Source: Nitrospinaceae bacterium
Lineage (GTDB): Bacteria > Nitrospinota > Nitrospinia > Nitrospinales > VA-1
DNA length: 6,085 nt
NCBI GenBank assembly: GCA_012961055.1
Contig: DUAA01000088.1
Coordinates: forward strand, 1 to 6,085
Reading direction: 5' to 3'
This document shows, in pieces, positions 1-6,085 of this stretch (positions are counted from its first letter, which is position 1; every line of letters starts with the position of its first letter). The notes below the pieces were generated by a model. It saw nothing but the letters and a program-made list of their open reading frames with translations, was not told the origin of the DNA and did not search any database. The position numbers and the translations under genes were made by a program.

Positions 1-470
1 AATCGTTAAAGTTTTTAACCAGTGGCTACTTGGTCAACATAGAAGACCTTGTTAATGGTGCCTTATTTGAAGAAGATTATGATGAGATGGTCATTGTCAA
101 GGATATAGATATATTCAGCATGTGCGAACATCATATGCTTCCCTTCATTGGCAAATGCCATGTTGCCTATTTACCGAAGGGTAGAATAATTGGCCTTAGC
201 AAAATACCCAGGTTAATCGATGCGTTCAGCCGTCGCCTGCAGGTACAAGAACGTCTTACCAAACAAATCGCAGATAGCCTGAATCAGATCCTTGAGCCCA
301 TAGGAGTAGGAGTGGTCATCGAAGCCCTTCACCTTTGCATGTGCATGAGAGGAGTAGCAAAACAAAATTCATACACTACCACCAGTTCCATGCTGGGCTC
401 CTTCAAAGCAGATGCAAGGACACGTAGTGAATTCTTGAGTCTGATTCCCCCACAGGGAACACGACGATGA
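1..470 (+). CDS. folE: GTP cyclohydrolase I (5'-truncated by window edge)
   Basis: FolE converts GTP to 7,8-dihydroneopterin triphosphate, the first step of tetrahydrofolate and pterin synthesis, as a cytosolic zinc-dependent multimer. The visible part is 155 residues, with the first whole codon at position 3. Counting from there, the zinc-site motif CEHH lies at residues 41-44 and HLC at 110-112; by homology C41, H44 and C112 are the metal ligands and H43 and H110 active-site histidines. The QVQERLT signature is at 80-86 and a TTTSSMLG segment follows near the end. A TTG at 30 could be read as a start, but the in-frame residues before it (LKFLTSGY) match the conserved family sequence, so the gene clearly begins outside the window; roughly 30-60 N-terminal residues are missing compared with usual lengths of about 180-220. 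An extra cysteine, C114, sits two residues after the third ligand. It ends 41 bases before phoH. The family call is very secure. Confidence 0.96.
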   Translation, partial: SLKFLTSGYLVNIEDLVNGALFEEDYDEMVIVKDIDIFSMCEHHMLPFIGKCHVAYLPKGRIIGLSKIPRLIDAFSRRLQVQERLTKQIADSLNQILEPIGVGVVIEALHLCMCMRGVAKQNSYTTTSSMLGSFKADARTRSEFLSLIPPQGTRR

Positions 471-511
471 GACTTATATTTTTTACATTATTTAAATAGA
501 AAGATCTCTAT

Positions 512-1477
512 TTGAAACCTGACACCAAAGAAATAGTACTCGAAAACAACGCAATCATTCCGGAACTATTTGGCAGTCACGACCTCAACCTCAAACTGAT
601 TGAAAAAAAGTTTAATGTTCGTATCACCACTCGTGAAAACCATATCCGACTTAAAGGCAATCCCGAAGACATCGAATTGGTCGATAGTCTTTTCATGCAA
701 TTAGAAAAATTGCATGAAGGAAACCTACCGATTGAAGAGGGAGACATCCGGTTTGCCATTCGACTTTTGGCTGAAGACCCACAAGCCAATCTTAAAACAA
801 TCTTTTCGGAACGCATTGCCGTTTCTCCCAAAAAAGGCTACATCACCCCCAAAGGACCTGCACAGTACCAATTCATCCAAGCTATCAGGGAGAATGATAT
901 TGTTCTTTCCATTGGCCCAGCAGGGACGGGGAAGACATACCTGGCTGTAGCAATGGCTGTAGAAGGACTTCTGAAAAGAAAGTTTAAAAAAATTGTGCTC
1001 GTACGCCCAGCTGTTGAAGCCGGTGAAAAACTGGGATTCTTACCAGGAGATATCGCTGATAAGATCAACCCCTACCTCATGCCGCTCTATGATGCTTTAA
1101 ACGATATGATAGAAGATAACCAGGTAAATCATCTTATCGAAGATGGTGCAATAGAAATTGTACCACTAGCATATATGCGAGGAAGAACGTTGAGCGATTC
1201 ATTCATCATTCTTGATGAAGCCCAAAACGCCACTAGGGAGCAAATGAAAATGTTTCTCACCCGTTTGGGGTTTCGATCCAAAATGGTGATCACCGGAGAT
1301 ACTACCCAGATTGACCTTCCAAAATACAGTGACTCAGGACTCATCCATGTTCAAAGTCTGCTAGAGAAAGTGGAAGGCATCCAGTTTGTTTATTTCTCAA
1401 CCAAGGATGTGGTTCGCCATGAGTTGGTGAAAAAAATCATCAAGGCTTACGCCCAACCCGATTTAGATCAGGAATAA
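512..1477 (+). CDS. phoH: PhoH/YbeZ-family ATPase
   Basis: This is a cytosolic PhoH-type P-loop ATPase of 321 residues, a normal length for the YbeZ-like branch. The family is a predicted RNA helicase or nucleotide-driven partner of YbeY in rRNA and ribosome maturation; its exact biochemistry is not settled. An N-terminal small domain covers about residues 8-70 (the PELFGSHDLNLKLIE segment is typical). The ATPase domain follows, with Walker A GPAGTGKT at 135-142, the VRPAVEAGEKLGFLPGD block at 164-180, Walker B IILDEAQN at 232-239, the GDTTQIDLP sensor-like motif at 262-270, and a C-terminal TKDVVRHELV at 297-306 carrying a conserved arginine. The TTG at 512 is chosen because an in-frame TAG lies at 497-499, no ATG or GTG lies between, and family N-terminal residues begin right after it. 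A weak purine stretch (AGAAAGA, 498-504) may act as ribosome binding site. No PIN domain is present, so it is not PhoH2. ybeY follows after 60 bases, the usual pairing. Confidence 0.95.
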   Translation: MKPDTKEIVLENNAIIPELFGSHDLNLKLIEKKFNVRITTRENHIRLKGNPEDIELVDSLFMQLEKLHEGNLPIEEGDIRFAIRLLAEDPQANLKTIFSERIAVSPKKGYITPKGPAQYQFIQAIRENDIVLSIGPAGTGKTYLAVAMAVEGLLKRKFKKIVLVRPAVEAGEKLGFLPGDIADKINPYLMPLYDALNDMIEDNQVNHLIEDGAIEIVPLAYMRGRTLSDSFIILDEAQNATREQMKMFLTRLGFRSKMVITGDTTQIDLPKYSDSGLIHVQSLLEKVEGIQFVYFSTKDVVRHELVKKIIKAYAQPDLDQE

Positions 1478-1537
1478 ATTGCCGTCGTCACTATGATTCT
1501 AATACCTCTTAATTTTTAGAGCCCATTTGAAACCATT

Positions 1538-2008
1538 ATGGAAATTTTCATTTGTAATGAATATCCTGAAATTAGAATAGATATCCAAAAAATAAAGCAA
1601 CATATTGCAAAAACCCTCATCTCTCTGGATTGCAACGATCATGAAATCAGCATATTATTTGTCGGGGATCAGGGCATCCGCGACTTGAACTATCAGTTCA
1701 GGGGTATAGATTGCCCGACGGATGTGCTATCGTTTCCCCAACTTTCTGATGATGAACCGGAGCCCCCTGGGGCACCTGTCTTAGGTGATGTGGCCATTTC
1801 GCTTGAGACCGCCCGCGATCAATCAGGAGACCATGGCTTGTCTTTGGAGGAAGAATTAACTTTATTGCTCATTCACGGTATCCTTCACCTCTTGGGCTAT
1901 GACCATGAAATTTCAGATCAGGAAGAAGAGCGAATGCGGAAAAAAACCCGGGAGTTATTCACATTGATTTATCCCGAAAAAACGCTTACAGATACCTGTA
2001 ACTTCTAA
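1538..2008 (+). CDS. ybeY: Endoribonuclease YbeY (rRNA maturation factor)
   Basis: YbeY is a single-strand-specific zinc endoribonuclease needed for 16S rRNA 3'-end maturation and for 70S ribosome quality control. The 156-residue product has the family size. The catalytic and metal motif HGILHLLGYDH occupies residues 113-123, giving zinc ligands H113, H117 and H123. The conserved RGIDCPTDVLSFP segment is at 55-67, including the arginine thought to be catalytically important, and the LGDVAIS block at 82-88 is also typical. The ATG at 1538 is the natural start: the protein begins directly with the conserved N-terminal beta strand. No good Shine-Dalgarno sequence lies in front of it; the nearest purine run (AGAG, 1518-1521) is too far away. 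It follows phoH by 60 bases, without the membrane HD-domain gene (yqfF type) found between the two in many Gram-positive genomes, and precedes the HIT gene by 25 bases. Confidence 0.96.
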   Translation: MEIFICNEYPEIRIDIQKIKQHIAKTLISLDCNDHEISILFVGDQGIRDLNYQFRGIDCPTDVLSFPQLSDDEPEPPGAPVLGDVAISLETARDQSGDHGLSLEEELTLLLIHGILHLLGYDHEISDQEEERMRKKTRELFTLIYPEKTLTDTCNF

Positions 2009-2023
2009 GATTGGAACAACTTT

Positions 2024-2027
2024 AGGA
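2024..2027 (+). promoter_or_regulatory. Shine-Dalgarno for the HIT gene
   Basis: AGGA lies six bases ahead of the ATG at 2034, inside the 25-base gap after ybeY. It supports that start codon and is one of only two clear ribosome binding sites in the window. Confidence 0.6.
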
Positions 2028-2033
2028 AATATC

Positions 2034-2516
2034 ATGAAGCAACTATGGGCTCCCTGGAGAATGGAGTATCTCAAGAGTGAGAAATCGGATGATTGTATTT
2101 TTTGCTCCCTTCCCAAGAACAATGATGATGCTAAAAACTATATCCTCTATCGAGGCGAGTCGGCATTTATCATTCTGAATATTTTTCCCTATAATTCTGC
2201 CCACTTAATGATATCCCCTTTTCGCCATATCGGTTGTCTCACCAACTTGAAACCCAACGAAAATGCAGAGGTAAACCATTTGACCCAGAAATGTATCGAG
2301 GTACTACGCACAGTAATCAGCCCTGAAGGGTTTAATATTGGATACAACATTGGTAAGGCTGCCGGGGCAGGTTATGATGAACATATTCATTGCCACATCG
2401 TTCCTCGATGGATTGGTGACACCAATTTTATGCCAGTATTAGGAGAAACCAAAGTCCACCCAGAACACCTTAAAACTACCTACACCAAACTTCTTTCTCA
2501 TTTTAAAAATCTGTAG
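2034..2516 (+). CDS. HIT-family hydrolase, Ap4A phosphorylase-like
   Basis: This 160-residue cytosolic protein belongs to the histidine triad superfamily, which cleaves dinucleoside polyphosphates such as Ap4A, or related AMP conjugates, through a nucleotidyl-histidine intermediate. It opens with LWAPWRMEYL (residues 4-13), typical of the bacterial branch annotated as HIT domain or AP4A phosphorylase. A CxxC pair, C21 and C24, probably binds zinc together with downstream histidines. The fold core includes FPYNSAHLMISPFRH at 51-65. The histidine triad HIHCH is at 117-121, with H119 the expected nucleophile by the family rule, followed by VPRW and the GDTNFMPVLGETKV segment at 128-141. The start is supported by AGGA at 2024-2027. 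The gene lies 25 bases after ybeY and 12 bases before mutS, so co-transcription is likely. The family is certain, but the substrate (Ap4A, Ap3A or other) cannot be read from sequence, so no symbol is given. Confidence 0.93.
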   Translation: MKQLWAPWRMEYLKSEKSDDCIFCSLPKNNDDAKNYILYRGESAFIILNIFPYNSAHLMISPFRHIGCLTNLKPNENAEVNHLTQKCIEVLRTVISPEGFNIGYNIGKAAGAGYDEHIHCHIVPRWIGDTNFMPVLGETKVHPEHLKTTYTKLLSHFKNL

Positions 2517-2528
2517 ATTATAAATCCT

Positions 2529-5183
2529 ATGGGCGTTTTGGCAAAAAGTATTAAAGTCACTCCAGATGACAGTCCTATGATGCAACAGTATCGAGGCATT
2601 AAGAAGGAGTACTCTGATTCCATTTTGTTTTTCAGGATGGGGGATTTCTATGAAATGTTCAATGAAGATGCCAAAACGGCCTCCAGCATTTTGCAGATCA
2701 CCCTTACCTCAAGGAATAAAAAATCTAATCCCGTGCCCATGTGTGGTATCCCCCATCATTCAGCAAATCTTTACATCACCAAGCTCCTCAAAGCAGGAAA
2801 AAAGGTCGCCATTTGCGAACAAACGGAAGACCCCAAACAATCCAAGGGACTGGTAAAAAGGGAAGTGGTTCGGGTCATTACACCCGGAACCGTTCTTGAC
2901 GATAATATTCTCGACCCTAAAAGTGATCAGTTTATCGCCTCCCTATATTTTGGTAAAAACGAGATCGGTCTATCGATTCTCGATGTATCGACGGGGGTTT
3001 TCAAAACAACTCAGTTTAATGGAGACAATGCACTCACAGTTCTTGGGGATGAACTGCAGAAACTGGAACCCCGAGAAATCATTATTCCCAGTTCATTAAA
3101 AGATGAACCCCGCCCCTGGCTACCAACAGGTGAAGTGTTTGTCCATACATGGGAGGACTGGTCATTTTCTTTCAGTGAAGCATATAAAAACCTGATTGAA
3201 CATTTCAAAACCCAGTCTTTAGAGGGTTTTGGCTGCGAGAATATGAAAGCCGCAATTTCTTCCGCTGGAGCTTTGATCTATTACCTACGCAATATTCAAA
3301 AATCATCCTTGGACCACATCACCACCCTCACCCCTTTCCCTATTCATAGCTATATGGCTATGGATCAATGTACTCTAACAAGTTTAGAGTTGGTCAAATC
3401 GAGTGAAGGAACCCGTAAAAACTCTCTATTGGATCTTCTCGACCTCTCCTTAACCCCGATGGGTGCAAGACGGATCCGCGAATGGGTTTTACAACCGCTA
3501 ATTCAATCAGAAAAAATTCAGAATCGACTTAGCGTTGTTGAAGGCTTCAAGAATAATCCGACTGGACGAAGAGATTTGCGCGACCTATTGAAGCATATCT
3601 TTGACCTAGAAAGATTATTGGGACGAATTACTCTTTCGGCCTGCAACGCAAGGGATCTTGTAGCTCTGAAGAATTCCTTAAATGTTTTTCCGGAGATTCT
3701 CGAGGCCATAAAAACTTATAAAATCAATTCGTTACAAACATATCTGGAAAACTGGGACAACCTTGAAGATATTTGCGATTTAATTGAACGCAAAATTATG
3801 GACGATCCGCCTTTGGGGATTAAAGAAGGACACTTGATAAAATCCGGATGTGACGAAGAACTAGACCGCCTAAGAAAAATAACCCGGCAAGGAAAAAACT
3901 GGATTGCTGCTCTGGAGAAGGAAGAAAAAGAAAAAACCGGCATACCGGTTCTAAAAGTCGGTTTCAATAAAATTTATGGGTATTATATAGAAATCACCAA
4001 AAAACATATCGACTGCGTACCTGCCGAATACATTCGCAAGCAATCCCTTGTCAATGCAGAGCGATATATTTCTCCAAAACTAAAAGAATATGAAGAGGAA
4101 ATTTCCAGTGCAGAAGAAAAAATATTCACCTTAGAACTAAACCTGTTCGAAGAAATACGATCTGCAGTTTCAATTGTTGGCTCTCGCATCCAGTGTATGG
4201 CACAAACCATCAGTGAAATTGATGCCTTATCCTCATTCGCTGAAATCGCGCACCGATATAATTATTGTAAGCCAGAGTTCACTTTAGAGCAAAACCTGAC
4301 TATAGAGAATGGTCGGCACCCCCTCGTAGAAAGAATCGATCCCACAGTTCGTTTCATTTCCAATGATACTTTTCTGGATTCAATAGGACAACAGATCATA
4401 ATCATAACCGGCCCTAACATGGCAGGAAAATCAACCTATTTAAGACAAGTTGCACTGATCGCTCTTATGGCTCAAATAGGTAGTTTTGTTCCTGCAGATA
4501 AAACCAGATTGGGAATCACAGATCGCATTTTTTCCCGGGTCGGTACTCAGGATCATTTATTAAAAGGTCAATCCACTTTCATGGTGGAAATGAACGAAAC
4601 CGCCAACATTCTGAACAACGCGACACCGAAGAGCCTGATAATTCTAGATGAAATTGGTAGAGGAACCAGCACCTTTGATGGCATCAGTATCGCCTGGGCC
4701 ATTGTAGAGTTTCTTCATAAAGCAGATCAGGGAGGAGGGCCCAAAACGCTTTTTGCCACCCATTATCACGAATTGACGGATTTATCCCTGATTCTTCCTG
4801 GAGTTGAAAATTATAATGTCCAAGTCAAGGAATGGAATGATGAAATTATCTTCCTGCGAAAAATTGTTCCGGGAGGTACAGATAAAAGTTATGGCATCCA
4901 AGTCGCCAAGCTGGCAGGGTTACCTAATACAGTTCTAAATCGCGCCCATGAAGTGCTGTTTAATTTGGAACAAAGTGAATTTGATGAGGTAGGTATACCA
5001 AAAATATCACGTTCAGAAAATGAAGACATCAAAAATGCGCCGGGACAACTGGGCCTTTTTCCGAAACCGGAAAACCCATGGATCCAGAAAATAAAGGAAC
5101 TTGATCCCAACCTACTCTCCCCTCGAGAAGCTTTAGAATTTCTGTTTGAACTGACAAAACAATTCAAGGATTCTTCCAGATGA
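2529..5183 (+). CDS. mutS: DNA mismatch repair protein MutS
   Basis: MutS binds mismatches and small loops in new DNA and, using ATP, recruits MutL to start repair. At 884 residues it is full length for MutS1. The mismatch-binding domain has the F-x-E motif at F40 and E42 within FFRMGDFYEMF. A connector domain (about 130-260), the lever/core (about 270-580) and an inserted clamp rich in charged helix (about 440-550) follow. The ATPase domain carries Walker A GPNMAGKST at 628-636, the STFMVEMNE signature at 682-690, Walker B LIILDE with GRGTSTFDG at 703-718 (D707, E708), and the ATHYHEL switch at 743-749. Near the C-terminus, QLGLF at 840-844 matches the beta-clamp-binding consensus, and the SPREALEFLFEL tail at 864-875 is typical. 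The FxE motif and clamp domain exclude MutS2. The ATG at 2529 lacks a visible Shine-Dalgarno; the next in-frame ATG (2577) would remove a plausible N-terminal tail. Coupling to the HIT gene 12 bases upstream could explain initiation. Confidence 0.98.
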   Translation: MGVLAKSIKVTPDDSPMMQQYRGIKKEYSDSILFFRMGDFYEMFNEDAKTASSILQITLTSRNKKSNPVPMCGIPHHSANLYITKLLKAGKKVAICEQTEDPKQSKGLVKREVVRVITPGTVLDDNILDPKSDQFIASLYFGKNEIGLSILDVSTGVFKTTQFNGDNALTVLGDELQKLEPREIIIPSSLKDEPRPWLPTGEVFVHTWEDWSFSFSEAYKNLIEHFKTQSLEGFGCENMKAAISSAGALIYYLRNIQKSSLDHITTLTPFPIHSYMAMDQCTLTSLELVKSSEGTRKNSLLDLLDLSLTPMGARRIREWVLQPLIQSEKIQNRLSVVEGFKNNPTGRRDLRDLLKHIFDLERLLGRITLSACNARDLVALKNSLNVFPEILEAIKTYKINSLQTYLENWDNLEDICDLIERKIMDDPPLGIKEGHLIKSGCDEELDRLRKITRQGKNWIAALEKEEKEKTGIPVLKVGFNKIYGYYIEITKKHIDCVPAEYIRKQSLVNAERYISPKLKEYEEEISSAEEKIFTLELNLFEEIRSAVSIVGSRIQCMAQTISEIDALSSFAEIAHRYNYCKPEFTLEQNLTIENGRHPLVERIDPTVRFISNDTFLDSIGQQIIIITGPNMAGKSTYLRQVALIALMAQIGSFVPADKTRLGITDRIFSRVGTQDHLLKGQSTFMVEMNETANILNNATPKSLIILDEIGRGTSTFDGISIAWAIVEFLHKADQGGGPKTLFATHYHELTDLSLILPGVENYNVQVKEWNDEIIFLRKIVPGGTDKSYGIQVAKLAGLPNTVLNRAHEVLFNLEQSEFDEVGIPKISRSENEDIKNAPGQLGLFPKPENPWIQKIKELDPNLLSPREALEFLFELTKQFKDSSR
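5166..5170 (+). promoter_or_regulatory. Shine-Dalgarno for the epimerase gene, inside mutS
   Basis: AAGGA lies nine bases ahead of the ATG at 5180, within the last codons of mutS. Together with the ATGA stop/start overlap it indicates that the epimerase is translated from the mutS message. Confidence 0.6.
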
Positions 5184-6085
5184 ATATATTAGTTACAGGT
5201 GGTGCAGGATTTATCGGTTCACATTTAGTCAATGGCTATATCAAAGCAGGACACAATGTCATAGTCATTGATAACCTCTCGTCTGGTGATTTACGGTTTT
5301 TAAATCCGACAGCAAAATTTTACGAATTGGATATTTTAGATCCCAAGATCCCTGAAATTTTAAAACAGGAAAAAATCAACGCTATCAATCACCATGCCGC
5401 CCAGATTTCAGTATCAGAGTCGGTCGCAAACCCACTCTTAGACGCTAATTCTAATATTATTGGTACTTTACAACTTATCAAAAATGCAGTATCTTCCAAT
5501 ATTGAGAAGTTTGTTTTTGCTTCGACAGGAGGTGCGATGTATGGCGAACAGATACACTTTCCGGCAAACGAAGAACATCCTTGCCAGCCATTGAGCCCCT
5601 ATGGCATATCCAAATTGTGTGCGGAGAACTATCTAAAGTTTTTTAACAAACAATATGGCATTAGCACAACTGTACTCCGCTACAGCAATGTATTTGGCCC
5701 GCATCAAAATCCTCATGGAGAGGCGGGAGTCGTAGCGATATTCTGTCAAAAGCTAGTACAAAATAAAAAACCAGTTATATGTGGTGATGGAGAGCAAACC
5801 CGAGATTTTATTTCGGTCCGGGATATTGTACAGGCCAATTTGATAGCGCTTGACCCAACCTGCACGGGAACGTTTAATGTCGGGACCGGAACGGAAACCA
5901 GCGTGAATACATTGACCGAAAGTTTGTGTAATATATCCGGGAAAAATATTTCCGTATCATATGATTCGCCACGGAGTGGAGAACAAAGAAGAAGTGTTAT
6001 CGATTATAAAAAATTAAATGACAGGTTCGGATGGAAACCTGAAATTTCTTTGGAGCAGGGGTTAATTGAAACCTACGATTTTTTT
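5180..6085 (+). CDS. NAD-dependent sugar-nucleotide epimerase, UDP-glucose 4-epimerase-like (3'-truncated)
   Basis: The frame is open for 302 codons to the window edge. This is an extended short-chain dehydrogenase/reductase that most likely interconverts UDP-glucose and UDP-galactose or the N-acetyl forms for surface polysaccharide. The Rossmann NAD motif TGGAGFIGS is at 6-14, with D31 (in VIDNLSSG) for the adenosine ribose. HHAAQISVSESV at 71-82 is the characteristic alanine-rich region. The catalytic pair is YGISK at 141-145 (Y141, K145), with S115/T116 in FASTGGAMYG as the likely third residue. RYSNVFGP at 167-174 and PHGEAGVVAIF at 178-188 point to the GalE-like branch, and GDGEQTRDFISVRDI at 202-216 is the usual substrate-side motif. 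FGWKPEISLEQGL at 283-295 is normally close to the end, so only about 5-20 residues are missing. The ATG overlaps the mutS TGA as ATGA. The exact substrate is uncertain; a 4-epimerase is preferred over a dTDP-glucose dehydratase or a reductase. Confidence 0.9.
   Translation, partial: MNILVTGGAGFIGSHLVNGYIKAGHNVIVIDNLSSGDLRFLNPTAKFYELDILDPKIPEILKQEKINAINHHAAQISVSESVANPLLDANSNIIGTLQLIKNAVSSNIEKFVFASTGGAMYGEQIHFPANEEHPCQPLSPYGISKLCAENYLKFFNKQYGISTTVLRYSNVFGPHQNPHGEAGVVAIFCQKLVQNKKPVICGDGEQTRDFISVRDIVQANLIALDPTCTGTFNVGTGTETSVNTLTESLCNISGKNISVSYDSPRSGEQRRSVIDYKKLNDRFGWKPEISLEQGLIETYDFF

Noticed and set aside
30..32. TTG as the start codon of folE
   Set aside because: Conserved family residues (LKFLTSGY) are encoded in frame before it, so the gene extends past the left edge.
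445..484. Inverted repeat TTCCC/GGGAA (445-459) with a run of six T at 479-484 after folE, as a possible terminator
   Set aside because: The stem is only 5 bp, lies inside the coding end of folE, and the T-run is about 20 bases further on, so it does not have the form of an intrinsic terminator.
577..1344. Open frames on the minus strand (577-831, 838-1068, 1129-1344) and on + at 714-950 over phoH
   Set aside because: They lie wholly within phoH, whose frame carries every family motif; their translations resemble no family and are serine/arginine-rich, as expected of shadow frames.
1492..1497. TATGAT resembling a -10 box in the gap before ybeY
   Set aside because: No -35-like hexamer lies 16-18 bases upstream, and AT-rich gaps yield such hexamers by chance.
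510..1534. The 10-mer ATTTGAAACC occurs both at the phoH start (510-519) and just ahead of ybeY (1525-1534)
   Set aside because: In the first copy its TTG is the phoH start codon; in the second the TTG is out of frame with ybeY and its frame stops after 17 codons. Two copies of an AT-rich 10-mer do not show a regulatory repeat.
1762..1773. Small GC palindrome GCCCC-CT-GGGGC in ybeY
   Set aside because: It encodes a proline/glycine-rich loop, has only a 2-base loop and no associated signal.
3935..3950. Perfect inverted repeat AACCGG-CATA-CCGGTT
   Set aside because: It is a 6-bp stem within mutS with no T-run and in conserved coding sequence (TGIPVLK region); a chance occurrence is enough to explain it.
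2650..5167. Further open frames on both strands inside mutS, such as minus 3716-3967 and minus 4889-5167
   Set aside because: All are contained in the confident mutS reading frame and show no recognisable domain or start context.

Overview
This window is an ordinary, tightly packed bacterial housekeeping stretch. It holds six protein genes, all on the + strand, with gaps of 60 bases or less and one 4-base overlap. I found no RNA gene, mobile element, CRISPR array, phage gene or defence system, and no convincing promoter or terminator. The base composition looks moderately AT-rich by eye and is even throughout, so nothing suggests recent transfer.

Layout from left to right: (1) folE, GTP cyclohydrolase I, cut at its 5' end by the window edge; (2) phoH, a PhoH/YbeZ-type ATPase, apparently starting at TTG; (3) ybeY, the rRNA-processing endoribonuclease; (4) a HIT-family nucleotide hydrolase/phosphorylase of the Ap4A-phosphorylase-like type; (5) mutS, a full-length mismatch recognition ATPase with a beta-clamp-binding motif near its C-terminus; (6) a GalE-like NAD-dependent sugar-nucleotide epimerase that starts inside the mutS stop codon and runs off the right edge with probably only its last few residues missing.

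PhoH and YbeY are a widely conserved pair linked to ribosome RNA maturation. The HIT protein cleans up or recycles nucleotides, MutS starts mismatch repair, FolE begins tetrahydrofolate or pterin synthesis, and the epimerase supplies sugar nucleotides for surface polysaccharide. They do not form one pathway. They look like a co-directional housekeeping operon or a run of operons, with the epimerase possibly opening a sugar or cell-envelope block beyond the right edge.

The organism is a bacterium, most likely a Gram-negative-type lineage. The protein style (FolE of the 'FLTSGY...[12 protein letters not shown]' type, MutS, and a GalE carrying 'PHGEAGVVAIF') would fit a deltaproteobacterial or Nitrospinota-like genome, but this is an impression without a database search. 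I do not see an undescribed system here, and the findings below are minor.
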